A DNA stretch of 64,000 bases from Amaranthus tricolor (lineage: Eukaryota; Streptophyta; Magnoliopsida; Caryophyllales; Amaranthaceae), in the NCBI RefSeq assembly GCF_026212465.1, contig NC_080057.1:14948769-15012768 (forward strand), written 5' to 3'. Below the pieces are notes generated by a model. The model was not told the DNA's origin. It saw only the letters and a list, made by a program, of their open reading frames with translations, and did not search any database. Positions 51,583 to 61,430 of this stretch are shown here, in pieces (positions within the stretch are counted from its first letter, which is position 1; each line of letters begins with the position of its first letter). The position numbers and the translations under genes are program-made.

Positions 51583-53965
51583 ATGTTTTTGTTTGCTATT
51601 AAGGGGTAACAATAAATTAAAATATAGATTATCCTTCAAAACCAAAATAGATAATTTCTGTATCCAACCAAAAATCTGTAACGATTTAGTTTAACTGTGT
51701 GTATTTTTTCTTGCCCTCTTCTTGAATGGCACGGATATAATTTTTCGTTACCCTCCGAATCCTAACTCATGTAGATACATTTATTTTTATTATATATAGC
51801 TACATAAACATAATAAAAAAAGTTGATGATGTAAAATATATAACAATATTGTCAATATAAAAATCAATACTTGAACCATTCATTTGCATAGCATAGTAGA
51901 ATCAAGATATTATATTGAAATGAATCCAGTACTGTTTGTGTGTACGTCATAGTACTGCTGGAAATTGATGATACAAATACTGATGATACATGTACGAGAA
52001 AGATAATATATATAAATACTAATGAAGCACGTACATTTTTGCAAACTATTGATCAAAATTAGTTGGACATGACAATACCCGAATATTGGCTCAAATAAAT
52101 TGCATTCTCCTTGCTTACCCTTCCCCTCTGATGTGATTATGCGTGGTGAATGCAATGAAATGGAATTGATACGAAAATGTTGAAGGATATTCCAAGATTG
52201 GTAGCCAATGCCTTGATAAGAGTTGGACTGCCAAGCCTCTTTTCAACGCAACACCGGTGCTTTCCTTTGATCAATCAATGGAATACTCAGCGTTCTTGGA
52301 TAGAGTGAAGTGTAATCTTCAAGGCTGATCAAGGGTTTACACATTCACGAAGGGCAAACTGGCCCTAAGTAACCCAATTGCAAAGGCAATTGAAAGAGAA
52401 AAACACTTAGTGTAATTTCTGATTTTTATTCATCAAAACTTGTTTTTTTTACAATGAATGAGCCACATATATATATAACTAGATTATATGATCAAAGCTA
52501 AAGAGAATACACGTCAAGTAACTACTCATAACGGTCATATAGCTCACGTGAAGTTCATGTGCTTAATTAAAACAAAACAGAAACTAATATAAGTACTGTC
52601 AAAAAAGGTTGCTGACTACACGACCTTGCACGCGGATTTCAGAGAGTTGTGTGAGTTATTAATGGGGTTCTTGGCCCTTGATGGCTAGGTCCATGTGCCA
52701 AGATTCCATTTCTACTGTATTCCAGGTCCTGAATGCACAAGTTTGGTCTCCACGTGTCGTACAAGGTGGGCTGGTCACTGTTTCTTCTGTGTTCTGTTTC
52801 TGTGACTTTCTTCAATATTCTGCTGCTGCTGTATTAAGTTGTGCACATTGATTTCCTGCTGCACTTGTCGCGTTTTTCTGTCACGTGCTTTGGTTCCCTT
52901 TCCTTGTTTATTGCTTTCCCCTGTATTTTGCCATGTAGTCTATCTCTGCATCCCTTAGATTGACCAGCAAGGTTCTTGCTCCCCGTGTTTTCAACCCATG
53001 CAAGGTGGCTTGGCAGACAGTGTTGTGTTGTTGCTCTTGTTCTGTTTCAGGTATGAGATCAATCTGCAGCAAAGGGTTGATTTCCGTGGCTAGGCTAGAC
53101 TTCCATTTGGGCTTCCTATGTTGTCTTTATTTGAAACATCCACATTTGTTTCAAATATGCTACACGCCCATTCTTCTACTTATTGCAAAGCTACCAAGAT
53201 TTGAACCAATATGGTTCACCCTCCCTTTCCCTTCTTCTCCTTCCCCTTTATTCTTTTCATTTCTTTTCTCTCTGAATTTGCTATTCAAACGTAGTTTTCT
53301 TTTCTTGAGGATAATGAATACTCTTATTTTGTTACAACCCATTTATATCAAGTAAAAAAACTTTTTCTTAATGTAGTTATTATCTTCCTCTTTTTTGGCT
53401 ACATACTCTTGTTGGTGTTTCTATGATCAAGTAAGTGTTTCTCATATATTGATATACCAAACAACATATATCTACAATCCTAACCCTTACCCTTACTCCT
53501 CTTTGCCATTTACCATTTCATTACATTTTATATTCCCATATCAAACACCCCTTTAGAGTACAAAAAATGCACAATAAGATATTATATCTAGGGTTTATAT
53601 TTGACTTTTTTCCATTCCATTAAATATTTGAGTTTGTTTTCCTTTTAGTATCGTTTTGAATAATCACTAATTTGTTTCATTGTAAAGGTTATACTTTAGA
53701 ATATTCTAAACAAATAAAGAGAAATTCCGACTTATTTTTTTTAAATGGATATTTAAAAGATGAAAACACCCATTATTAGATTTATTTCAATGTATAAAAT
53801 TTAAAATTTTATATAAAATATTTAGAAATATTCAGATGCAAGTTATAGTTGAAAAATATACAAGAAGTCAATTTAACTAACAAAAAAAATAAATAGATGG
53901 ATAACTTTAGTATTTACCACTTCAATTAAAGATCAATTGGGCACATTTAAAAAAACTTGGTATAT
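51583..53965 (+). repeat. dispersed repeat A, copy 3, split by a solo LTR
   Basis: 51583-52128 and 53219-53965 together match 34975-36215. The inserted solo LTR explains the gap. Copy 3 starts inside the Harbinger-like element and ends against the sequence shared with 39355. Confidence 0.9.
52129..53218 (-). mobile_element. 1090-bp solo LTR
   Basis: Starts TGATGTG and ends GGTTCA (TGA/TCA), flanked by CCCTC on both sides (52124-52128, 53219-53223). The empty site is present intact in repeat A copy 1 near 35516. On the minus strand it reads like a plant LTR, with TATATATATATGTGGCTC then AATAAAAATCAG downstream, so that orientation is preferred. No internal genes. Confidence 0.9.
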
Positions 53966-54654
53966 AATGTTTTAATTCAGCTCATCAGCACATCTAATTT
54001 CATTTGAAAATATAAAATTGACTTAAATTTAGTGTTTGGTAAAATTAAAAATTTACATTTTCATCATTATTTTAAAAATAATTGAAATTAAAGTTTAAAA
54101 ATTATATTTCAAAATAAACTTATCATTCTAAAAAGCTTTATTTATGAAATTTACAATATAAAATAAATTATTTATTTCCTTTTTCCGTATTATTAGAAAA
54201 CTGAAATTGGACTTAATTTGCTAAAATTAGGTGAAAATTTGATTCGGATTTATAACAGTTCGATTTACAATCGGTTCGGGTTTGTATCAGTTCGGGTTAA
54301 AAACAGTTCGATTAATAATCGATCGGGTTTGTATCAGTTCGGCTTAAAAACAGTTCGATCTTAATCGGTTTTAGTCAGGTTACATTCGGTTACGTGCATA
54401 ATTCGGGTCGGATTTGACTCGGGTCAATCACTGTTCAGTTCGGGTAACATCGGTTAAGGTTTATTTGTCAGTTATAAAATTCGGTTGCAGTTCGAGTTCG
54501 ATTTTGCCCTTTTCGGTTATCAAACGGTTCGAGTGAAGTATCGGTTCGGGTAATTGCGGTTCGGTAAACCTAAAAAACTTCCATTTTTCAGGTCGGATAA
54601 TTTTCGATTCCGGGTCGGATTTTCGGGTCGGGTTTGTTTTGAATAGCTCTAGTC
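53966..54654. mobile_element. repeat piece, then one end of a hAT-like element
   Basis: 53975-54110 matches 39355-39490. From about 54235 to 54651 the DNA is dense in CGGTTCGGGT-type motifs and ends TTTGAATAGCTCTA, inverted TAGAGCTATTC, a common hAT MITE end. The other end was not found, so it is taken as truncated. Confidence 0.5.
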
Positions 54655-55340
54655 TCAATCATGGCTAGTTTTGATCATTTATCATCGCCCATTGTTGAAT
54701 TTTTACAACAAAAACAAGAGAACAAATTGAAAATAATAGATGAGGTTTAGCAAAATAACATTATGTTTAACAACGGTGGATTCAAATTATTGTTCTTTTA
54801 CCATTGTTGAACAAAACCAAAAACAACGACCAAACAAACTACACAAAAAGTCCCACAAAGAAGAACAGCCAACGACTTTATCAACAACTGCGGATTCTGA
54901 TCATTTTTCTACCATTAATGAACCAAATCAAGAACAACAAAAGCAACCCAAAAAACCCATAATACAGATCAAGAATTCTTGCGTAAAATATATGAAAAGC
55001 CGTCATTTTCACAAACCACCAGGAAACGATCTTTTTTATTTTGTGATGAAGATCATGATGATCATAGAGCGACCAAGATAACTCATGATGATGATGGCGA
55101 TGATGTTGATGGGTTTAAGACACCAACGTCGATAGAAAACCGTATTATGGTGGACCTTTCATTTCCACCACCAATACCAAAAAGATTGCAGATCGAAGAT
55201 TAAAGTAGCCATTTTTTTGGATGGATTATCTTCTATGCCTCATCAACAACCAATCCTTCGTGTTTCTGTTGAACAGATTAAAACATGCATTGTTTTCTAT
55301 TATCAAAGCCAACATCAAAGATGAAGGATAGTCTTGATTC
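54655..55340 (+). pseudogene. SMR-like gene fragment, most complete copy
   Basis: The 3' frame (54979-55203) is open and reads EFLRKIYEKPSFSQTTRKR, acidic THDDDGDDVDGFKTPTS, then ENRIMVDLSFPPPIPKRLQ and a stop at 55201-55203. An acidic run followed by TPTS.E..I and PPP.PK matches the conserved core of SIAMESE-RELATED (SMR) inhibitors of plant cyclin-dependent kinases. The upstream half (54740-54960) is open in another frame and contains an internal duplication (VDSNYCSFTIVEQ / ADSDHFSTINEP). No usual cyclin-binding tail is seen after the proline block. It is one of at least three related copies, so it is called a multicopy pseudogene; a functional short protein is not excluded. Family call is from memory of the motif. 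Confidence 0.5.
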
Positions 55341-55699
55341 TTAAGTTTTTTTGTTCTGTTATGTCTCATATACGTGATATAAGCAAATGCTTATCATTAA
55401 CATTGTTATCATTGTAGTTTTTATTTTTTTAATAAAAGAATTTTCCATTATTAATTTAGTTTAATGATCAAGAAATTAAATTTATGTGCTTATTATATTT
55501 GATGATGATCATATACTTTATAAGAAAATTTACATAAAATAATCTAACGTTTTCATGATCTTTTTACAATAATCTCATCTATAATAATTTCAACTTTAGA
55601 AGTATTTCATTAGAGTAAACTTAGATAACACATTGACCTGCACCAAAAAAATAAATTGAAAATTAAAATAAAATTAGAGAAAATTTTTGAAAATTTACA

Positions 55700-56390
55700 T
55701 AAAAAATTTTGTTTGTGCTGAAATTTGATACATGTTTAATCTTTTAGACATAATTTTTTTATAAAAGATCCTATTAATGCAACGTTTGCGTCATTAGAAA
55801 CTAGACTTCAAGATCTTTCCAACGATATATTATATGCCTAATTTTGACAACCAAGTGAGAAACGACAACTATTTAAAGTTTGCAGAGATTTATAACAACT
55901 AGTCGCGCGCGATCGGACCGCAGTATGGCCGCATAAAAGGCGCGACCGAACCACGATATGGTCGCGTAAAACGCGCAACTCCACTACTGTCCGGTCGCGC
56001 GTTTAACACGACCAAACCGCGGTCCGGTCGTGCGTTAGAAATCACTGCAAATTTTTAATGGTCGTCATTTCTTGCGCGATTGTCAGAATTAGACATATAA
56101 TATGTCATTGGTAAGTTCTTGAAGTCTAGTTTTTAATTCCATAAACCTTGCATTAATAAGATTTTTCTATAAAAAGGTATGCCTAAATATCAAATTTCAA
56201 CACAAAAAAATTTTAAACAATCATCGTTTCTCGCTCGTTTATCGGGATTGGGCATATCATATATCATTGGAAAGATCTTGAACTGTAGGTTCTAATATTG
56301 TAAACATGACAGTAATGTGATTTTCCTATCAATAGTTTTGGCTAAAAGAGTGACCGTGTATCAACTTTCAACACAAAAGGTGTGATTAGG
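55700..56390. repeat. large inverted repeat with a GC-rich centre
   Basis: Arms 55700-55885 and 56050-56210 are inverted copies (TAGACTTCAAG / CTTGAAGTCTA), and the right arm is followed by a diverged second copy (56215-56390). The centre, 55896-56030, is rich in GTCGCGC, CGGTC and ACCGCGG-type motifs, in sharp contrast to the AT-rich arms. No ORF. Half of the element recurs at 39938-40165. Confidence 0.85.
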
Positions 56391-57320
56391 TTTATTTTTC
56401 GATTTTAATACGTTGTTTTCTTTAATAAGATTAATATCTTTTTATTTTAATTTAACTATTATTAATAAATTTAGTTTAGTAATAATGATGATTGATTTAT
56501 AATAAAAAATAAATTTAAGGGCATTTTAGTAATGTCATTAAAAAAAAGTGGCAACACAATGAAAAGGGTAGCGAACTTTAAGGATTGCTGAATTTGTTGG
56601 AGTGGAGTATATATTTTCAGCGGAATCCACTTGTAATTAATACGAGGTAGTCTAAGTAAATTACGGTGATTTATAATATTGGCAAATTACCCTTATGTGG
56701 AAGAATTTGATAGGTTGGGGCTTTGAGAATTTTAATTTATCTTTTTTTTATTTTGTTTACTTAATTGATATTTGTTTTGTCTTTTGTGTAATTTATAAAT
56801 CACGGTGATTAATAAGAATTTCTTTAATTAGTATTGCTCCTAAACAACCTTACCTAGCTCTGCTTGAACATCTTTCTTTTGTTTATTTTTGTTTTTTTTA
56901 ATTTTGATTCATTACTTTTCGATTGTAGTAATTTTGTCCATTTATTTATTTTGCCCCATTTTTTTATTTGGTAAGTCAATTTATTTTTGTTTATTTTCTT
57001 TTATGGTATGTCGTACTTACAATTTTACCCTTATTTTTACTACCTTCTTGGCGTTTTCCTCCATTTTTGTTATTAATTTGACTAATTAAAGCTACTAATT
57101 TGCTATATTGTTGTTATGAATTTGACTAATTAATGCAACTAATTTTTTTTTACTTACATTTGACTCCACTAAATAAATTTTCTAGAGTTGCCTCTGGGTC
57201 ACAAGAATATAATGTTTTTTGTTGAATCTCCTCTATTATTCTAAGTTTGTTCTCTTGTTTTTGTTGTAAGGATTCAACAATGGGCGATGAACAATTAATA
57301 ATCAAAACTAGCTAGCCATG
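56391..57320. other. AT-rich stretch; end related to the SMR-like repeat
   Basis: No gene. 57205-57320 resembles 37240-37360, the outer part of the inverted SMR-like copy. Confidence 0.5.
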
Positions 57321-57329
57321 ATTGAGAAT

Positions 57330-58842
57330 ATAGAACATAGAAAAATAACGTGTGGAAGGTCAAATGAGAAATAAAAACTTAAAAGAAATTTATATTTTTT
57401 GTTAAAGTTTTTGTATAAATTTCTTATAAAACAAAAACTTTTTTGTAACAATTTTTTCTTTTAAGTTTTTGTATCTTTTATAAAAATGTAAAACAAGAAT
57501 AAATTCACAAAAAAAAAAAAAAGTAAAACAAGATTTTTATTTGAAGACTTTTAACATATAAATATAAATTTCTTATAAGTTTATGTATCTCTACTCTTAC
57601 CTTGCACAAACATTATATTTTATCTGGGTTTTTTTAGAGTATATAACATGTCCTAAAACCTCAACCATAACCTTAAACTTTTAGTTAAATTGATTCGTTT
57701 ACATGGTATCAGATTTATTACGATCATCTTTTTTCCCTATTGCTCCGCTTTAATGGTCAATAATCAAATTATTTTACCTTCCTTCTCTAATTCCATTACC
57801 ATGGTCACCTTTCCTACTTATCTCCCTATAATCGATTCTTTTTGGTTGTTAGATAGTGGAGCTTCTCACCATGTGACTAATTATCTTAGCTCCCTTTCCC
57901 TCTATACTCCTTATAATTGTCATTAAGAGCTCATTATCGGCGATGGTACTTCTCTTCAAATTACTCATATCGGTTCTATGTCTCTTGCTTTTCCTAATTA
58001 TAATGTTAATTTGTCTAACGTATTATACGTTCCTAAAAAATTTCCTGTAATATTTTATCTTTATCTCGTTTATGCCTTAATAATAACCTCCAAATCTCCT
58101 TCCATTCTACTTCTTTTATTATTAAGGATCTCTCCATCGAACAAATTATATTGAAAGGTCAAACTAATCAAGGAGTATATAAATGCTCCTTATTCTCACC
58201 GGTCGTCTATTCAACCATCTCCTCCAAATGTCCCTTATATACTTGGTATCATCGTCTTGGTCATCCATCTACAAAGGTGTTTTATACCCTTTCAAGTTTT
58301 TTAAATGTTTCTCCTAGTACTTCATCTTTTACCCCTCCATGTAATGATTGCCAGGTCAATAAAAGTCACAAATTACCATTTTATAATTCTACTCTTACTT
58401 CTAATGCTCCTCTTGATTTAATTTTTTCTGATGTTTGGTCTTCTCTTATTTTATCTTATGATCATCTTAAATATTACATCATTTTTGTTGATCATTTTAC
58501 TAAATATACATGGTTGTACCCCATTAAACACAAATCAAATTCTTTAAATGTTTTTCTCCGATTTCAATCTCTCGTTGAAAAATACTTTAATCGACCAATT
58601 AAAAAAATTTTCAGTGATAAGGATGGTGAATATGTTAAGTTAAAACCCCATTTTTCATCTTGTGGTATCACCCATTTAACCTTTCCTCCTCACACACTGA
58701 AACATAACGGGTATGCTGAACGTAGACATTATCATATTGTTGAAACTGGTCTTTCTCTACTCTCTCATTCTAAATTACCATTAAAATTTTGGCCTTTAGC
58801 CTTCACTATTGCTACATATCTCATTAATCGATTACCCACTGC
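57330..58842 (+). mobile_element. copia relic, LTR end to integrase, gag missing
   Basis: 57330-57703 is LTR-like and ends TTTACA directly before TGGTATCAGA (57704-57713), the usual initiator-tRNA-Met primer site. Only about 125 bp later comes protease (WLLDSGASHH), so gag is deleted. The integrase follows (YTWYHRLGHPS, CNDCQVNKSHKLPF, DVWSSL, FSDKDGEYVK, NGYAERR), with a stop at 57924-57926 and frame breaks to 58150. At 58843 a hAT element begins at exactly the site used at 40737. Confidence 0.93.
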
Positions 58843-58990
58843 TAGGGATGGCCACGGTCCGGGTTGGGCTGGTTCCGTTCTGGTTCCATCTAGAACCTGA
58901 TTCGAACGTTTCCGGTTCTAGTTACGGGCGGTTCCAAACGGTTCATGAGGCGGTTCCAACTCCCGGGTCGGACGGGTCAGACCGTCGGTT
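58843..58990. mobile_element. hAT terminal fragment, same junction as 40737
   Basis: TAGGGATGGCCACGGTCCGG follows CCCACTGC (58835-58842). About 130 bp of the GGTTCC-rich subterminal region matches 40737-40890, then diverges. No transposase and no other end. Confidence 0.9.
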
Positions 58991-59084
58991 CCATTCTTAT
59001 TTCTCCTTTAAATATAATATAAAAATACTATAATAATGTGGACGTACCTTTGATGATCATCAAGATTGCAAATGGCTGCACACT

Positions 59085-60978
59085 TGTGCATCTCGCCTGC
59101 GTGAGGAGGACCCAATCATTTTAAACCTGTAGAAGGACCAATTCTGCTTTTTAGAAAGCCCGTTTGTAATTATTGGTCCTAGTGAAATTGGGCAATTTTT
59201 GAGAGGAGAGATGCTGAACGTAGCTCTTATCCATGTCTACATGAGGTGATGCTCATTACCTTACAAGTTAAGCATTGTTGTTTAATTGTTTTAATAATCG
59301 AATTACTAACAAATTTTTCTATTCGTGAGTTTAGTGCGGCTTACGAGTAGCTAAATTCTTGCGAACCTCCAATAAAAATTGGATGGTTTTGTCCTGAGGC
59401 GATTTCGGGTACTAAATGTGTAAATGATCCAGATGACGTCAGAGCATACATTGAGACTGCTTTGACTAATTCCTTTGCATCTAAACACACGTTTATTCTG
59501 GCTCCATATATGGAAGAGTAAGTTTTATTTTTGAAATTGAACTTATATTTTGATTTTTAAAGTCACCTAATCTCTAATTTGTTGATTTTAAATTTGTGTT
59601 TGTAGTTTGCATTGGATACTTTTGGTCATATGTCCTTTAACGAACACTGTGCACGTCTTCGACTCATTACAAAAACCTCAAAGCCCGCCTCGCAACACAA
59701 AATTCAAAGCGTTGTTCAATGCGTACGTAATATTAATTATTTTACCAAAATGGGATCTACATCCAGAGCCACATTTCCAAAATGGATAGCAATAAAGGTA
59801 CACAAATTCGATTTTATGCGTTTTTAAGCTTTTTTGGCACTTTTGCGCATAAAGTAGCTCAAACTTGGTTTTTTTTGCACGAAACTTGGCATAGAACACT
59901 ATCTGGTATATATTATGGTGTTGAAGTGGTTACAATTGAAAATCAAAGTCGTATGCTAGAAATTACATGTTAAATTGCAATTTTATTCATTTTTAAGCGT
60001 TTTTGGCACTTTTGCGCATAAAGTAGCTCAAACTTGGTTTGTTTTGCACGAAACTTGGCACACAACACTATCTTGTATATATTATTGTGTTTAAGTGGTT
60101 AGAATTAAAAATCACTGTCATATGGTAGAAATTAGGTGTTAAGTTGCATTTTATGCGTTTTTAAGCGTTTTTGGCACTTTTGCGCATAAAGTAGCTCAAA
60201 CTTGGTTTGTTTTGCACGAAACTTGGCACACAATTGTGTTGAAGTGGTTAGTATTGAAAATCATATTCATATGCTAGAAATTACGTATTAAGTTGCGATT
60301 TTATGCGTTTTTAATCGTTTTTGGCACTTTTGCGCATAAAGTAGCTCAAACTTGGTTTGATTTGCACGAAACATGGCATACAACATTATTTGGTATATAT
60401 TATTGTGTGGAAGTGGTTAGAATTGAAAATCATTGTCATATGGTAGAAATTAGGCGTTAAGTTGCGATTTTATGCGTTTTTAAGCGTTTTTGGTACTTTT
60501 GCGCATAAAGTAGCTCAAACTTGATTTGTTTTGCGCGAAACTTGCCACACAACACTATTTGGTCTATATTATTGCTTTGAAGTGGTTAGAATTGAAAATC
60601 ATAGTCATATGCTAGAAATTACATATTAAGTTGCGATTTTATATGTTTTTATGCTTCTTTGGCACTAACATCTATTTTCTCTTAGTGCTTTCGACAACCT
60701 TCTAATTTCGTTGATTGCGGCTACTACACTCTCAAATACATGGACGATATCTTAAAATCCGTGAAGGAGGTTGGAGTCGAAAACATAGATGCCGTAAGTA
60801 TTTGTTACGTTCTTAAATTATTATTATTGGTAAAATCTAATGTTTATTAATCTTTTAATTTTATATTATATTATAGGTTTTATACGACATTCCAACGGAA
60901 ACACGCCCTATGAGAAGTGGAGAGATGCGCAAATTAAAAGATAAGATTGCCGCGTATCTTGCTAATTTTTGTCCTTGA
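59085..60978 (+). pseudogene. CACTA-transposon Ulp1-type (C48) protease exons
   Basis: Exon-like parts: about 59150-59250 (GQFLRGEMLNVALIHVYMR), about 59330-59517 (IGWFCPEAISGTKC, ILAPYMED), 59605-59797 (HWILLVICP... to WIAIK), 60686-60793 (FVDCGYYTLKYMDDI) and 60877-60978 (to TGA). The HW...DS and DCGYY blocks carry the His, Asp and Cys of Ulp1-like cysteine proteases, often encoded near the end of plant CACTA elements. Splice sites fit GT-AG and join in phase (aag|tgc). A stop before IGWF and a frame change near 59700 show decay. Exon limits upstream of 59330 are uncertain. Confidence 0.8.
59811..60665 (+). repeat. about 168-bp minisatellite in the protease intron, five units plus a part
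   Basis: Units begin near 59811, 59979, 60147, 60298, 60467 and 60635 (one is shortened to about 151 bp). Each has TTTTGGCACTTTTGCGCATA, AGTAGCTCAAACTTGGTTTG and TTTGCACGAAACTTGGCA. It lies between the splice donor at 59798 and the acceptor ending 60685, and fills nearly the whole intron. Confidence 0.93.
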
Positions 60979-61430
60979 TAAATTGTAATTAGTATAGATT
61001 TTTTAGGACTTTAATGAATATTATTATATATATATATATGTACGTACATAATATTATATTATATATACGATCGAGAGTTTTTTATTACAAAGAGATTATT
61101 GGTGATTATTTGTGATTATCATTGGATTATTATTGGATTAATCATTGTTATTACATTGTACATTATTATTGGATTATTATTAGTATAAAACGAAAAAAGA
61201 TAAAAAAATAATAGATATTTGCTGCGGTCTGCCCCCAAAAATGTAGCAAATAAGTGCCATTATTTGCTGCAGTTTTGGGAGCTGAGCGCAGCAAATAAAG
61301 CCCTTTTTGCTGCGGTTTTAAACCGCAGTATTTAAAATAGGCCATTTGTTGCTATCACTATTGCTTGTGGCCAAAACCGCAGCAAATAATGGCCAAAAAA
61401 CCGCAGCAAATGAGATTTTTTCCACTAGTG
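60979..61430 (+). mobile_element. CACTA transposon 3' terminal region
   Basis: The sequence ends TTTTTCCACTAGTG, inverse of CACTAGTGGAAAAA, a typical CACTA end. From 61215 to 61410 the motif TTTGCTGCGG / CCGCAGCAAA recurs about eight times in both directions, as in the subterminal transposase-binding regions of this superfamily. The protease gene lies just upstream, in the expected position. The 5' end of the element is not in the window. Confidence 0.85.

Noticed and set aside
53160..53355. ORFs shared with 35453-35641
   Set aside because: Same frame in copies of repeat A, polypyrimidine-driven (KKRKLRLNSKFREKRNKK), not a recognised protein.
59811..60665. CRISPR-like array
   Set aside because: Units are contiguous 168-bp tandem repeats without unique spacers, in a plant intron.
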